Below, piece by piece: positions 44,841-58,200 of a stretch of 64,000 nucleotides of DNA. The first letter of the stretch is position 1. Every line of letters begins with the position of its first letter. The notes under the pieces are model-generated. The model saw only the letters and a list, made by a program, of their open reading frames with translations, was not told where the DNA came from and did not search any database. Location: positions 67,626,991-67,690,990 of the forward strand of contig JALGPY010000003.1 of NCBI GenBank assembly GCA_023055425.1, read 5' to 3'. The position numbers and the translations under genes are program-made. This DNA is from Linanthus parryae (lineage: Eukaryota; Streptophyta; Magnoliopsida; Ericales; Polemoniaceae).

Positions 44841-47800
44841 TAATTTCTTTTCAAATCTTCCCATAAAGATCCTTACCAGGAATTGTAGAGGTGTAGGTAA
44901 CCCTGAATCCTTAAGCTATTTCCGAGCTCTGTATTTCGATTTATCATTCTATTTCTTTTCTAACTAAACCTAGAGTCTGCCGATGTAGGGAACTTATTAT
45001 CTGTTCTAGAGCTAGTTTTGATTAATTTAAGGAGGCTAGATGCATTGCTGGTGGTATTTGGCTTTTTTAAAATATCATTGAGGTAGACATTATATCTACC
45101 AACAACCAAATTATTAAGGGCGTCATTACAAGATTGGGACAACTTGAATGGCTTTTCTCAGCTACCTATGTCAGCCCTAATCCCATGTCTAGGGATGATT
45201 TGTGGAACTACTTGAGGGATCTTACTCACATTCACTCCACGTCGTAGCTCATGGGTGGAGATTTCAACCAAGTCACATCTGCTCAAGAGAGAAGAGGAGG
45301 AAGGCTTGTCAAATATGACATATGCTACAAGATGCTGGACTATTCAAATTATTGTCAATTACTTGATTCAGGATTCTATGGACCCTCTTTCACTTGGACC
45401 AATTTCAGAGGGGGACAAAAAGATGACATATACAATTGATAGTGTTGTTTGCAACCTACTTCAAGGCTTATTTTCCTAGAAGCTCTTACCAAGCACCTCA
45501 CTAGAGTATACTCTAACCACCACACCTTACTTATTGATTTGGAGGTGTTCCTCCTCCTTCTCCCAATCTTAAACCCTCTAAAATGGAGTTATGATGGTAT
45601 AAAGTTGATAGATTTTCTGAGTTAATTGACATCAATTGGAAGCCCATTGACAAAAATGATATTTTATTAACTATTTAACACTTCATTTCACCTTATAGGA
45701 AGTGGAATTTTTAAGTCTCTAAGCCAACTGAGATCTAGATTAAATGGTGTTAAAAGATGCCTTGCAAAGAAAGAGAACTCCTATTTAGAGAGTCTGAGTA
45801 CAACACTACTCTAGCTCAAGAGTAGATCATTTGGTTTCAGAAATCTTGGACTCAAAAGTTGCTGCTCGGGGAAAAGAACTCTCATTATTTCCATATATCC
45901 ACTCTCACTAGAAGAAGGAAAAATAAGAATGACTCCATCAAGCTCGATCATGGAGCATGGTGTAATGATCCCCATCTCTTGAAAGGAGAAGCCAATAACG
46001 TCTTCCAAAATTTGTACATGGAGGATGAGACTCAATGACAATCTCCTCTCCAATGGTTATAGGCTTCTATCATAGAGGAAGAAAGGCCTACTCTCTCTGC
46101 TCCCATCTTGAGTAAGAGGTCCCTTATTTTCTATAGGATACCTTAAAAGCCCAGGCATTGATTGAATTCCTTACAATTTTTTCCAAACATATTGGTCCAA
46201 AGTTGGGAACTTTCTCACAAACATGGTGCAAGATGATGTTTCTTTTGACAAGCTTCCTGCAAATATAAATAGTACTCTCCTAGTATTGATCCCTAAGGTT
46301 GAAAAACGCTAACACTTTCTCCCAACTGAGACCAATAAGTTTATGCAATACAACTCTCAATATAATTACAAAGATTTTAACTTCAAGACTCAGACCTATC
46401 CTTTAAAGAGTGATTCACTCTTGTCGGTTCAGTTGTCTTCCTGGGAGACATGTTGCAGACAATATTCTTTTAACTTAAGAAATCATTCACGGCTGTCACA
46501 AGATAAAGAGCAGTAAATGACGTTTAGTCATCAAAACCGAACTCTCTAAAGCCTATGATAATGTTAAGTGGTCTTTCATTTTGTCTATGCTTCCACATTT
46601 AAACCTCCAAATCAATTAGATCAACATTATTATGGATTCTATCACTTATAATTCCTTTAACCTCCTTTCGAGTGGGGGACAAGTTAGACACTCTTTATCC
46701 TAAGATAGGTTGAGGTAAGGAGACCACATATCTCCTTACCTCTTCATTCTTACTATGTAGATATTAGCTCAATGAGTTAACAAGGCTGTGGAGGAATTCA
46801 AATTGAGGTATAAAAGTGTCTATAAAAAGTTGACCATTTTTTGTAGATGATCTTATCTTTTCTGTGAAGATACTATAATGCAAGTACATGTGATGAAAAC
46901 TATGTTGGATAAATGTTGTTCTATTTTTGGTCAATCTATCAGTTTTAAGAAGTCCAAACTTCTTGTTTTACCCTGCATTCCAAAGGCTCCTAGATAGAGA
47001 GCTAAATTATGTGATTGGATCAGTTTAACCTCGGATTTGGGACAAAATCTCTGGCTGGAAAGCTAATCAACTCTCCCTAGTTGGCACACCAATGTTGATT
47101 AATTTTTTATCCAAGACCTCCCCAACTATGCCATGCATACTATGCTCCTTCATAGGACAACTACTGAAGACATCGATAAACCTTGTAAAAGGTTCTTATG
47201 GGAAGGTTCCTCTATCCAAGCTAAACTCCATTTTAATTAAATGAGAGAAAAATTACTCTCCTATGTCTATGGTGGTTTAGGGTTCCACGATCCCCACACT
47301 TTCAATATTGCTATGTTAGCGAAGGTTAGTTGGAGGGTTTCTACTGATAACTCTATTTAAGCTAAGTTGTGCTCAAGAAGTATGGCTCTCCCGTGGATTA
47401 TTTTTCCCTCCCTCTAAAATTTATCACTTAGCTCTTGGAAAATCATCTTTAAATGTTCCACTACTATCAATGAGGGTGATGCTTGGAATGCTGGTGATGG
47501 TGAGAACATCATTTTTTGGTGTAATCAATGGCTGGGCAAAACAAGGCTAATTGATGTTTCCGTGTTCCCCATCTTCGGTGAAGAAATCACACTAAGTTTG
47601 TCACTTTGGGGATAGTCAAAGGGGGTGGAACTTTGACTTGCTCACAAATAAGCCCTCGTCCATTTTATTTAGCTACTAAAAGTTACTACAATCGGCTCCA
47701 ATGCTAAAAGGGAAGAAATTCCCATATGACTCCCTAATTTGACATGCAAGTGCTCAGTAGCCCCAGGTTATAAAATGCAGCATTGCCCCTCTGTTTCTTG

Positions 47801-48780
47801 TGATAAAGGCTGGAAGCACATATGAAAAGTTAAAGACTATGAAACATGGAACTGCCAACTTTGGATGGCTACACATGACATGTTCCTCACTAAAAGAAGG
47901 AGGTTATGAGAGGCATCATTGAAGACCCTTCATGTCCTTCTTTCACCACTCTTCATGCAGTGAGTGATTGCGATTAGGTGGAATGAATTTTGAAAAAACT
48001 TCTTATTCAAGCTCATTGATGTAGATTCTTTTCTCTCCCCTCAAAGATTTGATTGGTGCCAATGCCACTAGCCAATTTCCAAGCCACTATAGCATCGATG
48101 GCAAGCTCTATTAATTGTAGGTCTATGCACCACTTTATTATGGAACAACCATCGATCTCATGTTCAATACTTTATCGTTCTCCTTAATCCTACCTCTCAC
48201 ATCAAGTGTAGCTACAAGGTTGCTAGCTGGCCTGGAGATCAAGCACAATAGTATTTCGGTCAACCACATTTTTGTCAAATGGTCTCCCCCTCCCATCTCC
48301 TTACTCAACATTAACACTCACAATGCTCTCTCCCAATTTGGCTACTCTATTAGTGGATTTTTTCGAAGATTACAAGGGCTAACGTTGCTGGGGCTTTCAC
48401 AAAAAAATGTGGATAATATCCTTATTATTCATGGTGAGTATGCTACTATTTTTGAGAGCCTTCAAGAAGCTGCTTGCAGAAATATGTCAGATTTCAATTT
48501 TGAATATGAATCCCAAGAAGCCTATTCTTTGGTCGAAGAGAGTACTATGTCTAACCATTATTGTTTCTTGATCTACCCTATCAGGCTCATGCTTTCTTCT
48601 TCTAATGCTGAGGTGGTGGAAGTGCCTAGAGAAACTAATCTAGGGGTATATAAGATGGCTAAATTGCTCTCTACTCCTTTTCACCCCAGAACTGTTGGGT
48701 CTGTGGCTCCTCCTGTGTGCAAATATCTTGCTTCTTTTGATATTTATGTGTTAGGCCAGATTCGTGTTTATTGGTAGCTT
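44841..48780 (+). pseudogene. LINE (L1-type) ORF2 remnant: endonuclease, RT, RNase H-like
   Basis: Endonuclease starts near 44868 (ILTRNCRGVGNPESLSYFRAL), with LMGGDFNQVTSAQERRGGR and GPSFTWTNFRGG at 45250-45430. RT traces: LLVLIPKVEK near 46280, LRPISLCNTTLNIITKIL near 46330, LSKAYDNVKWSFI near 46545, and the catalytic FVDD box at 46840-46851. The C-terminal RNase H-like (RVT_3) part is at 48240-48560 (FVKWSPPPISLLNINT). Many stops and frameshifts; dead. The 3' end is near 48830 at CACAAAAAATAAAAG. I could not find a TSD. Confidence 0.78.
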
Positions 48781-48836
48781 GTTTTGGTGTTTGGGCCTTG
48801 CCTAGGCTCCTCTTTTGGACACAAAAAATAAAAGTA

Positions 48837-48975
48837 GGGTAATGATTCTTACAAAGCAGAAAATGATTCTTACAAAGCCACTACATCATTTGTGCAATTT
48901 CATTGGTCATTATATGCATACATAATGTTAGTGGCTTTGTAAGAATCATTTTCTGCTTTGTAATAATCAATCCCC
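48837..48975. mobile_element. 139-bp MITE, hAT-like by its 8-bp TSD
   Basis: Flanked by the perfect 8-bp repeat TAAAAGTA (48829-48836 and 48976-48983). Terminal inverted repeats of about 42 bp pair GGGTAATGATTCTTACAAAG with GGGGATTGATTATTACAAAG and run on to CCACTA. Each arm contains ATGATTCTTACAAAG twice, so the arm itself is a tandem duplication. An 8-bp TSD is typical of hAT transposition; the family is an inference. It sits 233 bp upstream of the aminopeptidase start codon. Confidence 0.82.
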
Positions 48976-48983
48976 TAAAAGTA

Positions 48984-49207
48984 AGCCTAAACCTCTTATC
49001 AAGTTAATAAAAGTGATAAGAGCCCACAATGAAAATAGAATGCATTAAAACCAGCCCGCAGTTGTACCACGTTTGGCCCATGTAATTCTTTTTGGAGTAG
49101 GCCCATGTATTTTTCTAATCTCTCATTTTCATTTTCGTTATCTTCTCTCTCTCTCTCTCTCTCTCTCTAATTCCAGCAGAAATCTTCTCTCCCTCTCTCT
49201 CGGAACA
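48984..49207 (+). promoter_or_regulatory. Proximal promoter and 5' UTR of the methionine aminopeptidase gene
   Basis: It has two GGCCCAT elements (49075-49081 and 49101-49107), the TGGGCC/Y 'site II' type seen in many plant genes for organelle and housekeeping functions, followed by a pyrimidine-rich leader with (CT)n at 49145-49170. No clear TATA box. The start context GGAACAATGGCG is a strong plant start. Only about 200 bp separate the MITE from the gene, so any further promoter must lie in transposon sequence. Confidence 0.55.
49145..49170 (+). repeat. (CT)n microsatellite in the 5' UTR
   Basis: Thirteen CT units between TCTT and AATTCC. Y-patch/CT repeats are common in plant leaders. Confidence 0.85.
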
Positions 49208-52200
49208 ATGGCGTCTGTTGCTTTACACTCTCATGCAACATCTCTGCAACTCCAATCCTCTCTTCATGGAGAAACCTTGCCGTCGTCCTCTTATAGTCTT
49301 TTCACCGGAACACCTCTCACCTTCTCGTTACCTCATCTCTCAGGTATGTGAATCTTCTCTGCAACCATCATCACTCTCTCTATTGTTACTGTTATGGGAT
49401 TACATAAGGGTACCTATTCGCTCATGTGTATTTGGTCAATTGGCATTTTTATTTGGTGGATGAAGCTTTGGCTCTGTTGAGTTAAATTTGAATATTGTGC
49501 TCACTAATTTGGTTTTATTCCGTATCTTATCCAGGAAGAAGGGGATGTATTGTTAAAAGGCTTGTAACTGAATCTAAAAGAATTTCGGGTTTGGAGGAAG
49601 CTATCAGAATCAAGAGGTATTCCCTTTCCCTGAAACATTAGCTAGGTTTATAGCAGTTCGATTATACTGGAAAATCGTTCAATTCCGATGGGGTTTAATT
49701 GGTACAATAGTGTTATCCTTACTGAAAATAGAAGGCGCCTAAGTGATTTGGTTTGACAGAACAAAATGCTTACATGATAATGATCTTTCCAAGAGAATGC
49801 CTGCTGATAAGGATTTGAAGTACTATCCGAGCTGAGAACTTAAAAGAGAATACATGAAGGAGGAGTAATAGGGCTTATTGCTCACGGTTGAGTAACAGTT
49901 CAACATTACAACAAAAGAAGAAAGGAAAACCTTTAAATAGACCAGCTAGCAAAATGACCAAACAATCTTTCACTAACAAATGTAGATAATTAGTAACATA
50001 TGTTAACACGAGCAATTACCTTTCTTTAGGTCCTGTTACATGCATCCTTTGCAGCACTGGTCTTATGTTGAAAGTGTTAGTACCAGTGTTTTATAGGTAG
50101 GCAGTAGGATCTTGGTTGTACTAATTTGAGGTCATCGGTTAAGCTGTTGCATTACATTCGTTTCCAACTAAGCTCATTGTTTTAGAAATTTATTCAGTGG
50201 TGAAATTTGTGTTTCCTTGTCCAGTAGATGTTTGTGATTCCTTAAGTGAAGTAGACATCAACTATTGAATATCATTTGGCTCTTATGTCGGTGCTTAGCT
50301 ATTAGTTTGTTTCATTTTTATGAGTTATGACATCTTAGATGATGCTTAAGTTGCCTCATTGATATTTTTTAATAACATGTAGAATGCGTGAGCAGCAGAC
50401 TACTACCACCAGAAGAAGGCTTCCTCTGAGACGGGGAAGGGTTTCTCCACGTCTTCCTGTGCCTGATCACATACCAAAGCCTCCTTATGTTGGTACTAAT
50501 TTCTTGCCTGAACTCGCCAGTGAACACCAAATTCATGACTCTGAAGGCATTGCTCATATGCGAGCTGCCTGCGAGCTCGCTTCTAGGGTCCTGGAATATG
50601 CTGGAACGTTGGTTAAGGTGAGTTGTTTCATCGTATGTACATTGTACCATGAAAATATGATAGCTTCAAGTGTCATCAGTTCTGTATTCTACCACTGTAT
50701 GTGATAGCTTCTGTTTGATTAGCAATAATGCATTCTCTCATTGGTATCCTTAATTATGATTGAATTAAATTTACCTCAAACCTTGTGACTTACATGCTTA
50801 ATTTAAGATCCAACCAGCCCTTTCAAAATACACAGCGATGTACAATTTATTATTTGCCGTGGTTTAGAAGTTGTGGTGTATACTTAAAGTTGATTCACGA
50901 TCTACACAAGCTTGAACAAGTCTATTTATTGCTTTGTAGATCTTTACTAGTTATGATCTGGGAGCTATAAAACCAAAGAACGTTTTGGTCATCCATCTTT
51001 CGAATTAAATGACATTTATGTACTTGGTTTCTTTGCGTTTCTGACTAGATGAAATAAGGTGACATTCGGAGCTGAATTTTTGTTACTTGTATTACTTTGT
51101 TGCATATCTTACTGCAACTATATTCACTTTGTTACTCTATATGATGCCCTGTGGTCATGTCTCTTTGGAGTGGAAGAAGCACACTCTTCCAACCTTTAGT
51201 CCTCCTTTTATGTGTAGTTGAGTTATGAGTTTCTTGAATGACGTTATTGATGTGATCTTTCACTTTATCAGCCATCAGTAACAACAAATGAAATTGATGT
51301 AGCAGTGCACCAAATGATTATCGATGCGGGTGCTTATCCTTCACCTCTTGGCTACGGTGGATTTCCAAAAAGCGTATGTACATCAGTGAATGAGTGCATG
51401 TGCCATGGAATACCTGATAGACGCCAGCTACAGGTTGTTTCTGGCCAATGACATGAATCATGAGCTTGTTGCTCAGTAACAACGTATTAATTTGTGATTT
51501 ATTTCTTTTGCAGGATGGTGACATAATTAACATTGACGTAACAGTTTACCTAAATGTAAGTTGCTTACAAGTTTTTTGCTTCTTTTTTTGGTTCAATTAA
51601 GTCCCACGGTCGCACCACATACTGTCTCATTTTGTATACTGCGATCGTCAAGTGGAATTTCCCATCTGCATAGCTCATTTTAGTGCCAATGATTTACAAT
51701 GGCTGGCAATTCGAAGCTTAGTTATTTAACTGTAGGGCTTAACATGTCTGCATGTTGACACTTCTTGTGGGCATACTTTGGTCAGGAAGAATAATAAATA
51801 GGGACTAGCAAATCTGTTTGAGATTTATTATAGCGTTTCTTGAAGGCCGTTAATATTGCAGTGCACTCTTTGCCAGTTAGAGTATTTTCTTTGGTAACCT
51901 AACGGTGGAAGAGGGGTGGGGGGGGGGGGGGGTGTAAAATCTACTTTCCTGAAATCCTCATTCTAAATACTACAATGAAAGATGCCTCGGGAATAAAAGA
52001 ACTCTTAAAAAATGTCAATATGATGCTCATAGACAACCTTGCTACCCTGCCAATGAGTATCTTAGATGGTTTCCTTAAACAAAAGATCCCTGCAGTTCTC
52101 CACAAAGGAAAGATACGCCACGGAGGTACACATCCCCCTGAACTTGCCAGCATAGAATAGCCAAAAATACAATCCATTGACATACCCCAGCATAAGCAAA

Positions 52201-55200
52201 TGCAATACAGTGGCTTCTGCATCAACCGAAGACAGAGGACCGAAAGTGCAAGCATAAGCAGCTATAACAAAAAATTCCATTGAATAAAAAAAGGAGTGAT
52301 ATCAGAAAGGCCCACCTCCAGCAATGAAGCCCTCTCAAAACTACCTTATTAATAGTCGTAGGACTCGTCGTGCCTAGCCCTCTGATTCTTCCCGTCGCGC
52401 CGGCCTCACGCCACCGAACATTGCGTAATCGTCCTCCCTCACAGACGAACGCCGCAACCCTTCGCCGCAACCCTTCGCCTCTGCACGGACGCAACCCCTC
52501 TCTCTTTTCCGGCGGTTCTGCTCGTGAACGGGGCTACCTCCCTCCGGCAATCGGTTCTTCTTCCGCTGCAATCTCATTGTTGCTCTCTGTTCAAGTTTGC
52601 CGAAGCAGACCCCAAGTCCTCAAAATCGCCGCCGCTGCTCTCAGCCCTCTCTCCCATCGACGGTGACTTCCTCCCTTTGTTGCGATCTCTCTCCTGCGTC
52701 ACTAGCTCTACTGGCCCCACGATCTCTCTCCCTTTGTTGCAGCTTCACATCTCCAGTGGTCTCTTCAGGTTGTGATTTTTTGTTTGCTTTTGAAATACAA
52801 GCAGACCCTTCCAACTGTATCATTATTACCCCATACCTTTTTAGCAAGTTGATAGCACTTGTACTCCACTGGCTTTTGGAAAACTGGTTTTGAAATACAA
52901 GCAGACCCCAAGTCCTCTGCCGTCACTTTGCTTCCCTTCGGCTGGTTGATTTCTTCTGCTTTGTCGATTTTCGCTGCACACTCGCGATGTCGTCTGATTC
53001 TGCCACCTCCGACAACACCACTGCCGCCACCTCCGGCAACACTAAGGAACCCCTCCACGTCGTGTTTTTGGTCACTAACATCGAGAAACGAGTTCGTTTT
53101 GTTCTGGACAATGAGAAAATCCAGTATGATCACTGGACTACGTTCTTTCGCATCCAAACGCACTCCTTTGGCGTTTCGGATCATCTCGACAAAGACCCGC
53201 CACCTGCTGACAGTGATCTGGAGCTCTATTGATTCGGTAATCCTATCTTGGATATACCGAACGATCAGTGACGACTTAGCGCTTGCTATCCTTACCCCTG
53301 GTCAGACTGCTAGAGATGCGTGGTTGAAGTTGCGTGGTTGAAGTTGGAGAACCTCTTCCACGACAATCAGGGATCCCGACTAGCAGAGCTGGAATTGGAG
53401 TTCGTCAATCTGCGCATGGACCACTGCTCGTCTCTCGACGACTATTGCACCAGGTTGAAGAACCTGGCGGATCGTATTGGGAATGTTGGCTCTCCAGTCT
53501 CAAACCAGCGGTTGGTTATATAGCTCACCAATGGACTCACTCCTGCCTATACCGGGGTTGCCATGATCATTCAGCAGACTCGTCCCACTCCGGAGTATCT
53601 CTCTGCAGTCTCCATGATACGGCTACACGAGCGTCTCCTTGCTCGCCAGGAGCCGGTACACCCTAGCCCGCATCAGGTGTTGGTTTCGTCCCCTTCAAAC
53701 CGACAACCGAATGCGATCACTAACCAGTCCGGCGGCCACAATAGTGGCGGGAATGGTAACCAGGGCGGAGGACAGCAACGCAAGAACGGGAACGGCAAGA
53801 ACGGACGTCGCAAATCTGGACAAGGGGGTGGTCAACCAGCTGCTGCGACACCACCTACTGCTCCCCCAGGCTCGCAGGGCTCCTGGGTCAGGTGTCCCTG
53901 CCCCACGGGACGAGTGCCTCCCTGTCCCTACCCGACTACAGGTTGGAGCACTCCTCGGCACAGCCATGCTGGCCTTCTCGGCCCTCCACCGGCTACGAGA
54001 CAGCAGGCCCGCACCGCTGCTCCGGCCTACCTGACTGCTACTAATTTGGGATCTCAGTTCTCTCGCATGACACTCAGTGTTCCGGATCAGACGTGGTATC
54101 TTGATTCTGGCGCATCTGCTCACCTCACTCCGCAGTCAGGTATACTCTCTTCTCTCTCGTCATCTTGTCCATTTCTTAACATAATTGTGGGAAACGGCTC
54201 TAGCATTCCAGTGAATGGATCCGGCAATCACACCATTACCACCAACACCCGTTCCCTTCACCTTAGAAATGTCTTACTCACCCCAAATGTTATAAAAAAC
54301 TTAGTGTCTGTTCGTCAATTAACCAGTGACAATAATGTTTCCGTTGAGTTTGACCCTTTTGGTTTTTCTGTGAAGGACCTACGCTCGGGAGCTCTTTTAC
54401 AGAGGAGCAACAGTTCGGGTGATCTCTATCCATTCCAGGTCCACCACAATCGTCCGCTGTCTCTTTTGCTGCTATTCCTGCTTTAGTTTGGCACAACCGC
54501 CTTGGTCATCCCGGGCGTCCCGTTTTAGATTCTCTTCGTAGTAGTCATTTCATTACTTGTAGTAGGAATAATTCAGAAACTCTTTGTCATGCTTGTCAAA
54601 TAAGTAAACATGTGCGTTTGCCTTTTTTACCTTCTACTTCTTCTACTTCTAGTTCGTTTGACATTGTTCACAGTGATTTATGGACATCTCCGGTATTAAC
54701 AAATCGCACTACAAATACTACCTCCTACTTCTAGATGACTATACACATTTTCTGTGGGTCTTCCCACTTAAACAGAAAAGCGAAGCGATATCAAAATTCA
54801 AACAATTCACTACCTTCGTCCAAACTCAATTTGAGCGCCCCATTAAGAGTTTCCAATGTGACCTTGGTGGAGAATTCGATAATGGCTCCTTTCACTCCCA
54901 CGCCATTAGTCATGGTCTTGTCTTTAGGTTTGCGTGCCCTCATACGTCATCTCAAAAAGGCAAAGCTGAATGCATGATTCGCAGAATTAATGACATCAGT
55001 CGTGCCCTCCTTGCTCAGGCCTCTCTTCCAGCCTCTTTCTGGGTCGAGTCTCTTCTCATTGCTGTCTACCTCCATAACATTCTTCCCACCAAAGTTCTTG
55101 GCAACGTTATCCCTACTGTTGCCCTCTACCGTCGCTCACCATCCTATGAGCATCTCCGCACGTTCGGATGTTTGTGTTACCCGAACCTCTCTGCCACCTC

Positions 55201-58200
55201 ACCTTACAAGCTTGCACCACGCTCTGTTCGATGTGTCTTTCTGGGGTACCCTCTTAATCCTCGTGGGTACCGGTGTCTCGACTTGAGTACTGGGCGGGTT
55301 CACACTTCCCGTCACGTCACCTTTAACGAGGCGGTGTTTCCTTTTTCCTCTCCTGGGTCTGTGTCTCCCTCTGTGCACAGGACGTCTGATCCCGATGACA
55401 GTCTTCCGTCTCCCCTATTCACCCGCGTGCTCATAACCCTGTGGCACACACACCCTCCCCCACCCCTTCTAGGGCACCCACATCACCACCCGCACCTACT
55501 CGGGCAACCACACAGTTTTCTCCGTCCAGGACCCTTGTGGAACATTTTCCTCAGCACTACGTCCGTCGGTCTGTGTCCACTCGCCCACCTACTATGCCGT
55601 CTGTGCCCGTGTTACTTGACCCCCCTAGTCACCCACACCGAGCCCAGTGCCTACTTCTCCTCATCCTCTCTCTCCTCAGATGACCACCCGATCCACGCAT
55701 GGCATCGTCAAACCAGTCACCCGTCTCACTTTAGCGGCCCAGCCACCAGACCCCATCTCGCCCCTTCCCAAATCCCCCATCCTAGCCCTGTCGGATCCTC
55801 ACTGGAAAGCGGCCATGGATGATGAGTTTGGAGCTAGGGTTACGAACCACACTTGGGATTTGGTTCCTCGCCCGGCAGGGGCTAATGTGCTGCGATCTAT
55901 GTGTCTCTTTCGCCACAAGTTTCGCGTTGATGGTAGTCTGCAACGCTATAAGGCGCGATTGGTAGCTAATGGGAAGTCCCAGATGGTTGGGATTGATTGT
56001 GAGGAGACTTTCAGCTCGGTTGTCAAACCGACCACCATCCGTACAGTTCTCAGCATTGCCGTCACGCGCTCTTGGCCTATCCGTCAGCTGGATGTCAAAA
56101 ACGCTTTTCTTCATGGTGATCTCTCTGAGACGGTATACATGCATCAGCCCCCTGGCTACCGCGATACACGCCATCCTGACTTTGTTTGCCGGTTACGCAA
56201 ATCCTTATATGGTCTGAACTCTGAAGCAGGCTCCCCGTACTTGGTTTCAGCGATTTGCCACCGTCCGTACTTGGTTTCTCTGGTTGCTCGTGTGATGAGT
56301 CTCTATTCGTCTACAGTCGTGGCTCGGACATCGTCAACCTCCTCCTATATGTGGATGATATCGTAATCACTGGGTCGTCTCTGGTTGTCTTGGATCAGAT
56401 TGTCTCCCAGCTCTCTGGAGAGTTTGCTATGACTGACCTGGGCAATCTGCATCACTTTCTGGGCATTGCTGTCACCCGTGATTCGTCCGGCCTGTTCCTG
56501 TCTCAGCATCAGTATGCGACCGACATTCTTCGTCGTGCCTCTATGTCGACCTGTAAGTCTACTGCCACCCCTGTTGAGGTAGGAAGTAAACTCACAGCTA
56601 CATTTGGCCTGCCGGTTGCTGATCCTACATTATACCGCAGCCTTGCTGGGGCCTTGCAGTACCTCACGTTCACTCGACCAGACATCCAGTATGCAGTTCT
56701 GCACGTCTGTCTCTTCTTGCATGACCGTCGTGAGCCGCACTTTCATGCCCTAAAGCGTATCTTACGCTACATCAGTGGGACTCTTGAGCATGGTCTATGG
56801 CTCTCTGCCTCAGTTGCTGATTCTCTCACTGCCTACACTGATGCCGATTGGGCTGGTTGCCCGGACACGCGTCGTTCCACCTCTGGTTACTGTGTCTTCT
56901 ATGGAGACAATTTTCTCAGTTGGTCGTCCAAACGTCAGGCAACAGTCTCCCGCTCTAGTGCTGAGGCTGAGTATCGCGGTGTTGCTAACGCCGTCTCCGA
57001 ACTCTGCTGGGTCCGGAATTTGCTTCTTCAGCTTCGTGTCACCCTGCCTCGGGCCACTGTCGTGTATTGCGACAATGTGAGTGCTGTCTATCTCTCTGGT
57101 AATCCTGTCCAGCATCAGCGTACTAAACATGTTGAGACTGATCTACACTTCGTTCGTGAGAAGGTTCGTTTGGGTCAGCTTCGCGTGTTGCATATTCCTG
57201 CTGATTATCAGTACGCCGACATCTTCACCAAGGGTCTTCCTCGGCCCTTATTCCAGCTCTTCCGATCCAGTCTCAGTGTTGGCGCGCATACAGTTTCGAC
57301 TGCGGGGGAGTAATAGTCGTAGGACTCGTCGTGTAATTAGTAAAGGACTAATTGTGTAATTAGTGTTGTAATTTACTATTTAAACATTGTGAATAACAAA
57401 TCAAGGCACGGAAGTTTTCTCCACCTTTACTTATTACGAGCAGTGCACAACTCCCAACAAATAATAAAATGATCAAACAGCGAATTTGCGTAGTCAACCT
57501 AGAGTGGCCCCAGTAAGCACAGACTGAAAAGTATCATAGTTACCCACATTAAGCCCTGCGACTCTGGTTCGAACTGCGTGGTGGTCTCTCCAAGCACGAA
57601 CAGGTGTTCACTCCTCTCATCAAGGTGAGTTGAGTAACAACAAAAAACGAGAGCCAGTAAGGATACAGAGAGAGGCGATTTGATCATCCGTTGAAAGTCT
57701 GCTCGGTTGACCAATCGATATATAAAAATGCCTAACTTGGTTTGAAGCTGAGGGAGCCAAATCTTCGAGTGCAAAAGAATCTCTGCCTTATTTTTGTGAA
57801 GTAGAGGCATACATGAGGGAATTGCGAACATCCCTGTAGGAGTCCAGATCAGATGGGTCACGGCCGATACTTGCAAAAAGAGTGCGCTTCCCCCAAAGGA
57901 GGAGGTATGCGAGATAAAACTCCCCCAATGGGCTGGAAGCGGCTGATCCAGAGTACGATAGCGATATCACATAAAATGGGTAAACAAGGACAGCCTGAGT
58001 TCCTGACCAGGCTTGCTTCTGATGTAAAGCAAAACCCATGTGAACAGCGATGGGTCGGTCAGCCCCCCTTCTCCAAAAGGGAGGGCAAGGTTATCCCAGC
58101 ATGCCTGCGACCTTCCTCCCCAGAAATAAATTTTTTAGTGCTCCAACAGAGCACCACGTGGTGCTCTACAACCAATGAGTGTCTGCCAATCAGTGACAGT

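Larger units (their letters stand above)
52350..57429 (+). mobile_element. Short-LTR Copia element inside intron 5
   Basis: Flanked by the 5-bp TSD CTTAT (52345-52349 and 57430-57434). The right LTR is 57311-57429 (119 bp, TAATAGTCGTAGG ... TCCACCTTTA). The left LTR is reduced to its first 23 bp (52350-52372), and the primer site is lost with the rest. Both ends read TA...TA rather than TG...CA, most simply by mutation. Internal order is gag, protease, integrase, RT, RNase H, i.e. Copia. It is on the same strand as the host gene. GC content and codon use are much higher than in the Angela and SIRE copies. Confidence 0.82.

Noticed and set aside
51941..52255. A separate minus-strand gene of 104 codons
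   Set aside because: No start context, domain or splice structure; kept only as a low-weight finding about a broken unit.
52370..52900. Several overlapping frames on both strands
   Set aside because: GC-rich leader of the intron Copia; composition effect only.
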